DNA from: Verrucomicrobiales bacterium
GTDB taxonomy: Bacteria > Verrucomicrobiota > Verrucomicrobiia > Limisphaerales > UBA11320
NCBI GenBank assembly: GCA_016793885.1
Contig: JAEUHE010000178.1
Location: 1-64,000 of the forward strand
Direction: 5' to 3'
DNA: 64,000 nucleotides
Shown: positions 55,522 to 63,836 of the stretch, in pieces
How the letters are laid out: the number at the start of each line of letters is the position of its first letter
Position numbering within the stretch: position 1 is the first letter of the stretch
Program-made: the position numbers and the translations under genes
The notes under the pieces: generated by a model
What the model was told of the DNA's origin: nothing
What the model saw: only the letters and a program-made list of their open reading frames with translations
Database searches by the model: none

Positions 55522-55661
55522 TGAGTTGAGGTTGTCGCTGCTCGCGGGTCTGCAACGAGATTAAGCTCGATGTCTCAATCCGCTGGCCCTGGGCCAAGGC
55601 TTATGCTACCCCATCGGCCGTGCAGCCGACCGGCACCGAACTGACCACGCGACTTCCTTCG

Positions 55662-56882
55662 ATGAGCGAATGGAAGCCTCTCCTGCTTCCTCTGCTCGAA
55701 GAAGGAAACACCCCCTTTTATCTCTTCTCGGCCGACCCGATGGCGAGTGCCTTGGCGGAACTGAACGAGGCCTTTAGCGGCCTGCCCATCACTCATTGGC
55801 TGTCGGCGAAGACCCAGCCACTTCCGGCCCTGTTCCGCTGGTGGCATCGGCAGGGACGCCCAATCGAGGTCGTCAGCGAGTTAGAATTCCAGGCGGCCCG
55901 GGCCACCGGATTCGACCCGGAACAAATCCTGGTGAACGGCCCGGCCAAGCATCGCTGGCTGCATCGCCACGCCCTGCCTGGCCTGAACGTGAATTTCGAC
56001 TCGGTAGCCGAGATACGGGCCCTCGGGCCTGTGGCGAGACAGCTCAACTGGCGATTGGGCCTGCGCGTGAACACCGAGGCGGAGTACGATCCCGAAAAAC
56101 CCGACTATCCCACCCAGTTCGGATTCGCGCCCGAGGAGCTTCCGAGCGCGGTCCGGCTGACCGAGGAACTGGGTCTGCGCCTTCCGATCCTGCATCTCCA
56201 CCTCCGCACCAATGTCGCGAGCCCGGAGGTTTACGAATCGGCGGCCGACCAGGCCATGCGCCTCGCCCAGGCAGCGGGTTTAAAGCCGGAGATTCTCGAT
56301 CTCGGCGGTGGGTTCCCTCCGGCGCGCGTTCGGACCAAAGGGGGCGAAAGCGTGGCGGCCCAGTTCTCCTTGAAGGGGATGGCCCAGGTGTATCGCCAGT
56401 TACTAGAACGCTATCCTCAGCTCCGCGGGCTCTGGCTGGAGAATGGCCGATGGTGGAGCGCCCGCTCGGGAGTTCTGGTGGTCCGAATCCTCGATACCAA
56501 GGAGCAGCGAGGCAAACGTAACCTGATCTGCGACGGCGGACGCACGATGAACGCTCTGGTCTCGACCTGGGAAAATCATGAGATTTTCTTCCTGCCGGAA
56601 CGCACCGGGGAGGAAGTCATTACCACTATCAACGGCCCGACCTGCATGGCTTTTGACAAGCTCGTGCGCCGCCGTCTGCCGCGCAGTTTGAGTATCGGGG
56701 ATCACGTGGTCTGGATGGACGCGGGGGCCTACCACCTACCCTGGGAAACCCGTTTCTCCCACGGCCTCGCCGCGGTTTACTGGCACGAGAACGGCACGAC
56801 CCGACTGGTCCGTCCCCCTGAAGGTTTTCCGGAATGGTGGAAGCAGTGGGCGCCAGAGGTCAGCCTACGGGCAAACCCGTAG
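55662..56882 (+). CDS. PLP-dependent decarboxylase, fold-type III (LysA/ornithine decarboxylase superfamily)
   Basis: 406 residues from ATG 55662 (an in-frame GTG lies 14 codons upstream). The N-terminal TIM barrel carries PLP-Lys50 in SAKTQ, where the family usually has (Y/F)A(V/M)KAN. HLHLRTNV takes the place of the usual 'HIGS' segment, and LDLGGGFP binds the phosphate. The usual EPGR is replaced by ENGR (260-263). The catalytic C-terminal Cys328 is present in GPTCMAFD, as is a later MDAGAYH. The fold is secure but the deviations make diaminopimelate decarboxylase unlikely. Relatives act in siderophore, polyamine and exosortase-linked pathways. Confidence 0.8.
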   Translation: MSEWKPLLLPLLEEGNTPFYLFSADPMASALAELNEAFSGLPITHWLSAKTQPLPALFRWWHRQGRPIEVVSELEFQAARATGFDPEQILVNGPAKHRWLHRHALPGLNVNFDSVAEIRALGPVARQLNWRLGLRVNTEAEYDPEKPDYPTQFGFAPEELPSAVRLTEELGLRLPILHLHLRTNVASPEVYESAADQAMRLAQAAGLKPEILDLGGGFPPARVRTKGGESVAAQFSLKGMAQVYRQLLERYPQLRGLWLENGRWWSARSGVLVVRILDTKEQRGKRNLICDGGRTMNALVSTWENHEIFFLPERTGEEVITTINGPTCMAFDKLVRRRLPRSLSIGDHVVWMDAGAYHLPWETRFSHGLAAVYWHENGTTRLVRPPEGFPEWWKQWAPEVSLRANP

Positions 56883-57048
56883 ATCCTTTCGAGGGCCGGC
56901 AACCAGTTGAACCTTGTTTCGGCCCGGGCTTCCTGGTCATGGTAGGAGGTCTTCCTGGGACAGCTATGTCAGTCCCTTGTCGGATTGGGATAGAGCAGGA
57001 GAACAGCACGAACCATCAATACCAACTTAATCTGGATTCATATCACCC

Positions 57049-57627
57049 ATGAAAACCATCGTCTTTTCCATCGCCATGGCATCCGGGCTCATGGCCGCGC
57101 AGGCAGAAGTCCTGTCCTATACAGCCTATCTCGACGGTCCAAGCGAACCCAACAGCGCCTCGCTGGGAACGGGCAGTGCCACCGCGGTGTATGACACCGT
57201 CGCTCGCACCTTAAAGCTCGACGTAAGCTTCACCGGACTCACTGGCAACACGACCGCCGCGCACATTCACGGGCCGACGGCGGAAGCGCAGGCCGGCACT
57301 GCCGGCGTCATCACCCAAACTCCGTCCTTCAGCGGCTTCCCTCTGGGCGTCACCAGCGGCACCTATTCTGCCACGTTCGACCTGACGGCCGCAGCCAGCT
57401 GGAACGCTGCCTACATCAACAACAACGGTGGCACCCCAGGGACTGCTGAAGCAGCTTTCGCCACGGCGCTGGCTGCCGGCAAGACCTATCTGAACATCCA
57501 TTCGAGCGTCTACGGAGGCGGAGAAATCCGGGGATTTCTGCTTCCGGTTCCCGAGCCTTCCAGCCTCGCGCTGGCGGCCCTGGGCTCTCTAGGGCTCATC
57601 GCTGGGCTGCGCCGACAGAAGCGCTAA
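57049..57627 (+). CDS. CHRD-domain PEP-CTERM protein
   Basis: 192 residues. A signal peptide (MKTIVFSIAMASGLMAAQAE) precedes a CHRD (chordin-like) domain at about 22-165, with the landmarks AHIHGPTAEAQAG and the closing YLNIHSSVYGGGEIRGFL. A PEP-CTERM signal follows (VPEPSSLALAALGSLGLIAG, then RRQKR). It is probably exported, cleaved by an exosortase and surface-attached. CHRD domains in bacteria are of unknown binding function. Confidence 0.93.
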   Translation: MKTIVFSIAMASGLMAAQAEVLSYTAYLDGPSEPNSASLGTGSATAVYDTVARTLKLDVSFTGLTGNTTAAHIHGPTAEAQAGTAGVITQTPSFSGFPLGVTSGTYSATFDLTAAASWNAAYINNNGGTPGTAEAAFATALAAGKTYLNIHSSVYGGGEIRGFLLPVPEPSSLALAALGSLGLIAGLRRQKR

Positions 57628-57656
57628 CCCCCCCAATCCATATCACTTCCGAACGA

Positions 57657-57682
57657 GGCCGGAGCCTGCTTAGGCTCCGGCC
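57657..57682. terminator. Bidirectional hairpin between convergent genes
   Basis: Perfect 10-bp stem GGCCGGAGCC (57657-57666) / GGCTCCGGCC (57673-57682) with a 6-base loop, followed by CTTCGTCTTCTT on the plus strand. It lies 30 bases after the CHRD gene stop and includes the stop codon region of the minus-strand gene, so it can end both transcripts. Confidence 0.75.
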
Positions 57683-58971
57683 TTCGTCTTCTTGAGTTTC
57701 TTCACGTAAGTGCCAGCCACAAAGCGCATCTCCATGGAAAACTTCAGGGATAAATCCACCTGATTTCGATCCACATCGAGAACCAGGCTCAGATTCTCGA
57801 CCAAGCTGGCTTCGTTGCCCGAGAAGGCGAGTTCAAACTGAAGCGAGTTGGAGCTCGGAGTTTGATTGGAGAATCGGAAACGGAACACCAGCGATTTCCC
57901 ATTGAAAACGAAATTTCCCTCCAGGTTCAGATCGTAGTTGAGGGATGCGTCATCACCTGAGACGAGCGCTTTGAAGACGAGCTTGTTTTTCCCGCCCGCC
58001 TTCTCCCAAGAGTAGGCCGCGGTGATGCTGAAATCGACCGCCGTCTTCCCTCCACCCGCCTTCACGCTGGCGACGCCCGAGAGCTCCAGCACATTGCCGT
58101 TGTCGAAGGTATGCTTGACCGCGCCCGAGAACTTCGCCGTGAAGACCTGATTGGAATAGCCCAACCCCAGTTTCCAGGAAGCGCTGCTCGCATCCCAGGT
58201 ATGTTGACCACTGATGGTGAACGCCAGCTTCGTGCCAGCGGCATCCGAGAAATAGGCAAAGCCCGCGGTGATCGCCTTCACCTTGCCGCCAAAGGCGATG
58301 GCTACATTCTTGTTGCTGGTCCCCCGCTGAACATTCGCGGCAAAGCGAAGTCCATCCTTCGTCAGGTCCCATTTCCCAGTGAATTCAATCTGGGCGCGGT
58401 AACGTTTGGGTTTGGCCTGTCCGGGGAGTAGATTCTTGGTGAACGCGTTGAAGCGAATCAGATCGTCGCCCAGCAGGTCCGCATCGGTATTCCGAATCGC
58501 CTCGAGGCTCTCGGTTTGCTCGGCCCCCTGGATGGTGGCCTCCCCCCCGCCCACGAGACGAACCACCAGATCATTCGTCTCTTCGGCGAATTCGATATCG
58601 CCATACACAACGAGGGTTCTGCCCGTCAGCTTTCCGTCCTCCCCAATGAGTTCGTAGTGAAGCTGCTGCGGATCCGGAACGACGATCTGCCCAAAGTAGG
58701 TCACCGGATCGGCGGTGATGCCATCCACGGACTGGTCCTTGACGGTGGCCTGAAGCTGGTTGTCCTCGTTGAAGCGATACTCAAGATCGATGGGATCTTG
58801 GCTGACCCCATCCAACTCATAGCGCAACTGGTTGTCTTTCGGATCGTCATTAAGCGACTGCGAGCGCCAGCGACCCCGAACCCTGGGCTGGCCATCCGTG
58901 ATGATGGCAACGTCGCCGTTGGCCATAAACAAGCGCGTTTCGGTGCCAAAGTTGACTTTTAATTCATTCAT
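57670..58971 (-). CDS. Beta-strand-rich protein of unknown function paired with an Omp85 barrel
   Basis: 433 residues with no signal peptide. The first 180 residues are mixed. From about 190 the protein is a series of alternating hydrophobic strands (for example AIAFGGKVKAITAGFAYF, LGYSNQVFTAKFSGAVKH, FSITAAYSWEK) ending in SLKFSMEMRFVAG and a lysine-rich tail. The strand pattern resembles an outer-membrane barrel or a large beta-sheet, although nothing marks it for export. It starts 15 bases after the Omp85-like gene, so it is co-transcribed. The family was not recognised. Confidence 0.7.
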   Translation of the reverse strand: MNELKVNFGTETRLFMANGDVAIITDGQPRVRGRWRSQSLNDDPKDNQLRYELDGVSQDPIDLEYRFNEDNQLQATVKDQSVDGITADPVTYFGQIVVPDPQQLHYELIGEDGKLTGRTLVVYGDIEFAEETNDLVVRLVGGGEATIQGAEQTESLEAIRNTDADLLGDDLIRFNAFTKNLLPGQAKPKRYRAQIEFTGKWDLTKDGLRFAANVQRGTSNKNVAIAFGGKVKAITAGFAYFSDAAGTKLAFTISGQHTWDASSASWKLGLGYSNQVFTAKFSGAVKHTFDNGNVLELSGVASVKAGGGKTAVDFSITAAYSWEKAGGKNKLVFKALVSGDDASLNYDLNLEGNFVFNGKSLVFRFRFSNQTPSSNSLQFELAFSGNEASLVENLSLVLDVDRNQVDLSLKFSMEMRFVAGTYVKKLKKTKAGA

Positions 58972-58986
58972 AGTTGTGTGCGTTCA

Positions 58987-61257
58987 TTAGAAGCGTTGAG
59001 AAAAAGAAACGATGAACATGCCCGATCGTTCAAGCGTTGAATCGGGCGAATAGCCGTAGCCGAGCGAGAGACTGCCATTGCCCAGGTTGCGAATCTCCAC
59101 CGCAATGCCGTACCCCAGCTGATCCAGATCGAAGGTCAGCATCTTTTCCATCGAGGATTCCGTCAGCACCCGCGCGCGATCCACAAACAGCTTGATCAGG
59201 ATTTGGTTCAAGGCAAAGGGAAGATCCGAATGGGCCGAAGTCGGTGCCTCGGAGCGGTCCTTGATCGTCAGGAGCTTCGCCAGGAACTCCACGTTGGCTC
59301 CCAGCTCCGCTCGATCATAGCTGACCGTGCGGCCAATGAATTCACCATCCCGCATGCCCCGCAACTGGAAGGAACTGCCCAGCCGGAACTGCTCCATCGC
59401 GGGCGTCCGATCGCTGGTCGCTCCGCCTCCGATGCCGTAGCGCAGAAGGAGATCCTCCGGTCCCCACACGCGGAAAGCATACTCCGACTGGAAGTGGACT
59501 GAGAGCCGGTTGAAGTCGAAGTCTCCCCCCATGCCGGCGAACGCCTTCTCCGCCTGGATCCTGACCCCGAACGTGAGCAGATCGATTCCCGCGCCGTGGT
59601 TGGCGGGGGCTTCATACTGCAGCGAGGACCGCCCCTCGACCGAGGCGATGGTCGTGCGCCCGTCGATCAGATCGGCGCTGGATCGCAAATCGGTTTCACC
59701 CCAGCTCAGCTCGGTGTCTAGCTGTTGCCTATGCTGGAAACGCGACACGGCGCCCATTCGATCCAGCGATCCATGGATCAGCGAGTGTTGCAGGTGGAGG
59801 TCGTTGCGGCGCTCCTCAACTCGACCGGGAGCCAGCTGGCCCAGCCGCTGATTCGGCCTTCGATCAAACTCGCCGCCGGCGGTGAACTGCCCTGACAGGG
59901 TGGTGTCCGGCTTGTCCCAGGGCTGGAAGCCGTTCAAAGCCACTCTCTGCAAGTCCGGGCCGCCCTCCAGGTTCAACGCCAGTCGTCCGCCAAAGCCAAG
60001 CAGATTGGTGGTCTGCAAACCAACACCCAGGGTGGCATTGTTGAGAGTGGAGTATCCCGCCCGCAGAACCAATCGGACCGATCTGACGTCGGGCTTGTAG
60101 TAGACCAGATAGGTCAACAGGCCCCGATCCAGCTGCGAGGTCACTTTCTCAACCTGCGATTCCTCCCTGAGCTGGACGAGATCAGCGTCGATGCGGGTAG
60201 CGGTGGCGAGCCCACCCACTCGGGCAGCCAGCTTGTCACCCACCTTGGCCCACAGCTCCTTCGCCAGCACCTGCCTGCGGCGTGACAGCGCGGCAACATT
60301 GTAGGCCGCGTTCGCCGGAGCCTCCTGAATCCCCTGTTCCCGCGACCGTTCCATCTCGGCCTCCGCCTCTTCCTCGTCGGGGAACTTGGGGATTTCAATC
60401 CGAATCTCCCGAATGAGCGGCGTGGAAGCGAACTGCAGGACCAGTCGGCGGTCCTGGTTTCCGAACTTCGTGTTGACCTGCACGCTGCCCGCTAACATGT
60501 CGGGCTGGGCCGTGATTTCCTGCTTGAGTTGGGTGAGCGCTCTTTCGCTCGCCACGATCGAAGTCGGGGCGTTCGGCCTCCAGCCGGCCTTCATCACCTG
60601 TTGCAACACCGAGCCGAGCCAGGTCCAGAACTCTTCTGGCAACGCCCCCGCGTCCGCCGGTGCCATCACCTGAATGCGGTTGGTGAGCTCCTCTGCCGAT
60701 AGCCCCAGAGCCAGATGAGGCAATACCCTGGCGATATCCACCGGCGCCAGACCCGCGCCGGGGAGTTCAATGACGATTTTCTCGAGACGAGTGGGCTCCG
60801 GGGCACGAAGCTCCGCGCTCATCGTAAACGAAATCGACTGCCCCACGACCGTTGGAACTGGAAGCCCGGACATGTCGGGGGCGAAATCGATAAACTCCGC
60901 CGTCACTCGCTTAAGATTCTTCCGGTAGTCGTCGAGGCTTGGAAGCTGCGTCCCAAATCGAGAGGAATAGGAGAGGACATAGCGACGGAATTCCGCAGCC
61001 TCGGATTCGATGTCCGCCGGCTCCGGGAATCGCTCCAGATGCCATTTGAAGGGGGCCCCCTTGGCCTGAAGGAGCAGCTTGATGTCGCCAGCCCACACCT
61101 GAACTTCCTGAGCGCAGAAGGCATCGCCAACGGCAAACAAGCTCCCGACGAGAATCAGACATCCAAGGAGCCTCCGAACCCACGCGAGACGCCATCCGGC
61201 AGGGGACGGAACCTTAGATCGGCGCGAACGTTCCAAGGTGCACTCCAGTTGCGTCAT
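58987..61257 (-). CDS. Omp85-superfamily outer-membrane barrel (BamA/TamA-like)
   Basis: 756 residues. A signal sequence (about 25-50, cleaved near AFCAQ) is followed by a periplasmic region to about 400 with at least two POTRA-like stretches (for example RRLVLQFASTPLIREIRIEI), then a C-terminal beta-barrel. The lid-loop motif characteristic of the superfamily is present as FQLRGMRDGEFIG, and the protein ends with the expected C-terminal aromatic signature (FIVSFSQRF). It is unlikely to be the essential BamA, as the POTRA region is atypical. It is followed immediately by the signal-less beta-rich gene. Confidence 0.85.
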   Translation of the reverse strand: MTQLECTLERSRRSKVPSPAGWRLAWVRRLLGCLILVGSLFAVGDAFCAQEVQVWAGDIKLLLQAKGAPFKWHLERFPEPADIESEAAEFRRYVLSYSSRFGTQLPSLDDYRKNLKRVTAEFIDFAPDMSGLPVPTVVGQSISFTMSAELRAPEPTRLEKIVIELPGAGLAPVDIARVLPHLALGLSAEELTNRIQVMAPADAGALPEEFWTWLGSVLQQVMKAGWRPNAPTSIVASERALTQLKQEITAQPDMLAGSVQVNTKFGNQDRRLVLQFASTPLIREIRIEIPKFPDEEEAEAEMERSREQGIQEAPANAAYNVAALSRRRQVLAKELWAKVGDKLAARVGGLATATRIDADLVQLREESQVEKVTSQLDRGLLTYLVYYKPDVRSVRLVLRAGYSTLNNATLGVGLQTTNLLGFGGRLALNLEGGPDLQRVALNGFQPWDKPDTTLSGQFTAGGEFDRRPNQRLGQLAPGRVEERRNDLHLQHSLIHGSLDRMGAVSRFQHRQQLDTELSWGETDLRSSADLIDGRTTIASVEGRSSLQYEAPANHGAGIDLLTFGVRIQAEKAFAGMGGDFDFNRLSVHFQSEYAFRVWGPEDLLLRYGIGGGATSDRTPAMEQFRLGSSFQLRGMRDGEFIGRTVSYDRAELGANVEFLAKLLTIKDRSEAPTSAHSDLPFALNQILIKLFVDRARVLTESSMEKMLTFDLDQLGYGIAVEIRNLGNGSLSLGYGYSPDSTLERSGMFIVSFSQRF

Positions 61258-61292
61258 GGCCTGGTGAAATACCGGGAGGGAGGGGAGAATTC

Positions 61293-61460
61293 AACCTAGA
61301 AACGGCAGTTGAGCGGCGTCGAGATGCGCAATGGCTTGGATGAGCATGACTTGAGTCGAACCGAGGCGTATCCGGAAGGTGATACGGCGAGGTTCGACGA
61401 AAGTCATGCTCGCCAAGATCTTGCGTCAGATTGATGCCGGGCAACTGCCGTTTCTAGGTT
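61293..61460. repeat. 168-bp long palindromic element with 19-bp perfect termini
   Basis: The outer arms AACCTAGAAACGGCAGTTG (61293-61311) and the exact complement (61442-61460) enclose further nested pairs: GAGCATGACTT/AAGTCATGCTC, GTCGAACC/GGTTCGAC and CGTATC/GATACG. The whole element can therefore fold into one long hairpin. A solo arm occurs at 37239-37257. It lies between the TonB-ExbBD unit and the Omp85 gene. No open frame. Confidence 0.9.
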
Positions 61461-61602
61461 CAACCGAGAAACCGTGGGGAAGTTGGAAAGGCATCCGACA
61501 CCCGCAGGGAAGCGCTGCCTGGTGTAACCGTTGCTGGCCGAGCGGAACGTCCGGGGGCAGACGTCGCTCTGGCTTCAGAATGTGGGGCGCGGGAACCGCT
61601 CT

Positions 61603-62031
61603 CTACTTTCCCGCTGCAGCCTTTTCGGTGATGGCGTTGATGCTGCCCACCTGGGCGGCCTTGGCCGCATCGATGACGCGAATGAACTCGCCCACCGGAG
61701 CATTCCGATCCGACTTGATCGCCACGCTCACCTTGGGGTTGGCTTTCGCGGCCGCGATCAATTCATTTTGCAGGCGATCGAAAGTCACGGGAGTGTTGTT
61801 GATGTGAAAGTACGGGAAATTGGTGGAGACCTGGATCAGGAACGGCTTGGCATCCTGCGACCCACCTTGCTTCGCCTCCTTGGACTCCGGCAACGCCAGC
61901 TTCAAGGAGGCCTCCTGATTCTTGAAGTGAGTGGTCACCATCAAGAAGATGAGCACCACGATCAGCACGTCGATCAACGACACGATGATCACCGAAGGAG
62001 CCGCTCTCCGCTTGTCTTTTCCGAATCTCAT
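61603..62031 (-). CDS. exbD: ExbD/TolR-family biopolymer transport protein
   Basis: 142 residues. A single N-terminal membrane helix (about 15-37) carries the conserved Asp (SLIDVLIVVLIFLM) used in proton-coupled force generation. A periplasmic domain follows, with the VAIKSDRNAPVGEFIRVID pattern of the family. It is third in the order tonB-exbB-exbD and lies 59 bases after exbB. The complex uses the proton gradient to energise TonB-dependent outer-membrane events. Confidence 0.92.
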   Translation of the reverse strand: MRFGKDKRRAAPSVIIVSLIDVLIVVLIFLMVTTHFKNQEASLKLALPESKEAKQGGSQDAKPFLIQVSTNFPYFHINNTPVTFDRLQNELIAAAKANPKVSVAIKSDRNAPVGEFIRVIDAAKAAQVGSINAITEKAAAGK

Positions 62032-62090
62032 AGTTCAGTCAGGATGATGGGCCACAGACAGCCGGGGAACCCAGGCTAACCTCGACGGGG

Positions 62091-62669
62091 TCAGCCTTTG
62101 TTCGGATAGTTCTTGCGCAGAAACTCGTCGCACAGGGTTTCGAGTTCCACGGTGTAGGTTTCCACCCGACGCGAATAAAAGCTCCAGGCAACCAGAGCCG
62201 GAATCGCGATAATCAAGCCGCCGAATGTCGCCCGCAACGCGAGAGCGATGCCGCGGGCGAAATCCGCGTTCTCCCCGCCGGCCACCGACTTCATGCTGCC
62301 GAACAGCTCGATCAGGCCGTAAACCGTGCCCACCAAGCCCAGCAGCGGTGCCACTCCGACCAGGATCTCCAAAATGAACAGGTTGCGCTCCAGCTTGCTG
62401 ATCTCATGGCGCGCCCGCGTTTGAACGATCTCCACTGCCTGTGTGCGAGGCCAGTCCAGATGGTCCGCCGCAACCATCAGCAATCGTCCCAGGGTCGATG
62501 GATACTTCTGGCAGAGCGCCTTCACCTCGCTCACGGAGGCCAGTTCCATCCCGCGAACCAGCGCCACCGGAGTGACCTTTTCGCGCTGCAACGAAATGCC
62601 CCGCTCAATGATGATCGTCACGCCGAGAACCGAGGCGGTGAACAGGCTAAGTAGGAATAATAGTTCCAT
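62091..62669 (-). CDS. exbB: ExbB/TolQ/MotA-family proton channel protein
   Basis: 192 residues with three membrane helices (about 2-20, 100-125 and 140-170). Typical features are ISKLERNLFILEILVGVAPLLGLVGTVYGLIELF and LALRATFGGLIIAIPALVAW, the most conserved part of the family. It lies seven bases after the TonB-like gene, so it is co-transcribed with it and with exbD. A TolQ-like function cannot be excluded, but no tolA, tolB or pal genes are nearby. Confidence 0.92.
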   Translation of the reverse strand: MELLFLLSLFTASVLGVTIIIERGISLQREKVTPVALVRGMELASVSEVKALCQKYPSTLGRLLMVAADHLDWPRTQAVEIVQTRARHEISKLERNLFILEILVGVAPLLGLVGTVYGLIELFGSMKSVAGGENADFARGIALALRATFGGLIIAIPALVAWSFYSRRVETYTVELETLCDEFLRKNYPNKG

Positions 62670-62675
62670 AGGTTT

Positions 62676-63770
62676 TCAGTAATAGAAAAAGGTCAACGTC
62701 ACCGGCCGCACATTGCCACCGACCATTCGGTGCATGTCGGTCGGCCACTTGGGATACGGAGAAGGATCTACTACGGCGCGTTGGCAGAGGATCGCCAGCG
62801 GCTCCCCCACTTCCGTCTCGCGAATCCTCAAGTCGGTGATGGATCCGTCAAATTTCAAATTGAACTGCAGAACCACCTTGCCGCTTTTGGGACTCAGGGA
62901 GGAGTTGTCCAACAGATTGTACCATTGCTCCTGCACGGCCCTGATCCAGGCGGCATCGTATTCACCGAACGGTGTGGCCTTGGCATCCACGGCCAACTGC
63001 CCCACGCGCCGAACACCTCCTTCTTGTTTCATCTTCTCTCCGGCCAGTCCAGCCTGCTGTCGAGCGTCGGCCAAGGTTCGAGGTCGCGGCTTGGGAAGCG
63101 GGGGCGGCGGGGTCGGGGTCTGCAGCGCCGGATCCCGACGGTCGGGCGCAGGCTGAGGCGAAGGTGGCTTGGGGGCCTCCGCCGCGCGGGCGGTTTCGGT
63201 ATTGCCCGGGGCGGGTTCAGGCGGCTGCTTCGGGGGCGGGACCTCCTTCGGCGGCGGCGGGGTCGGCTGCAACGCAATCTCGGGCTTCGTCGGCCGAGGG
63301 GGCGGAGGAACCGGATTGGGTTTAGGCGGCGGGGGGACAGGTGCGGGCGGGGCCGGCAACGGGGGCGCTGCGCGCGGGACATCTCTCAGCTTGGCGATGT
63401 TCTCCTGACGCCCATCGACTTTCGGAAGCGACGTGTCCCGCTTGGGATCGGGGTTCGCGGCCTGACTGTTCGCCGCCGAATAAAACTTGGCATCCTTAGG
63501 CGGCGCTTGGTTCGATGGCTCAATCTCGATGAACGTCAGCGGGATCTCCCTCGGGATCGATGGAAAATTCGTCGGGCTGTTGGGCGGCGGTCGCTGGGCG
63601 ATCGGCGGCTTGCGCTTCACAAACGCCTGAATGAGCCGATCCGGCAAGTTCAACACACCAAACCGCCACATGAGGAACACCACCAGATGAATCAGAATCG
63701 AGTACAGCAGAGAAACCCAGAGCGGGTTCTTACGCCACTCCTCGACTCGCTTCTCCATCCATTGACTCAT
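62676..63770 (-). CDS. TonB-like energy-transducing protein
   Basis: 364 residues from ATG 63770 (a GTG five codons upstream is also in frame). An N-terminal cytoplasmic basic helix and a membrane segment (about 20-36) are followed by a very long proline-rich linker (about 50-245, with runs of P and PKP/PPP), then a C-terminal domain (about 265-364) of TonB/TolA type (WYNLLDNSSLSPKSGKVVLQ, ILCQRAVVDPSPYPKWP). The operon position before exbB and exbD supports TonB function. The cognate outer-membrane receptor is not in the window; the nearby Omp85 gene could be a client, which is speculation. Confidence 0.85.
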   Translation of the reverse strand: MSQWMEKRVEEWRKNPLWVSLLYSILIHLVVFLMWRFGVLNLPDRLIQAFVKRKPPIAQRPPPNSPTNFPSIPREIPLTFIEIEPSNQAPPKDAKFYSAANSQAANPDPKRDTSLPKVDGRQENIAKLRDVPRAAPPLPAPPAPVPPPPKPNPVPPPPRPTKPEIALQPTPPPPKEVPPPKQPPEPAPGNTETARAAEAPKPPSPQPAPDRRDPALQTPTPPPPLPKPRPRTLADARQQAGLAGEKMKQEGGVRRVGQLAVDAKATPFGEYDAAWIRAVQEQWYNLLDNSSLSPKSGKVVLQFNLKFDGSITDLRIRETEVGEPLAILCQRAVVDPSPYPKWPTDMHRMVGGNVRPVTLTFFYY

Positions 63771-63836
63771 CCGGGTCGTGTCCACTCAATCAACCTATCA
63801 GCTGACGTCTCAACCGCCGTCTCATTCAGATTAAGC

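Noticed and set aside
58987-61257. Identification of the Omp85 protein as the essential BamA
   Set aside because: The periplasmic region does not show five clear POTRA domains, and the usual neighbours (skp, lpxD, fabZ) are absent.
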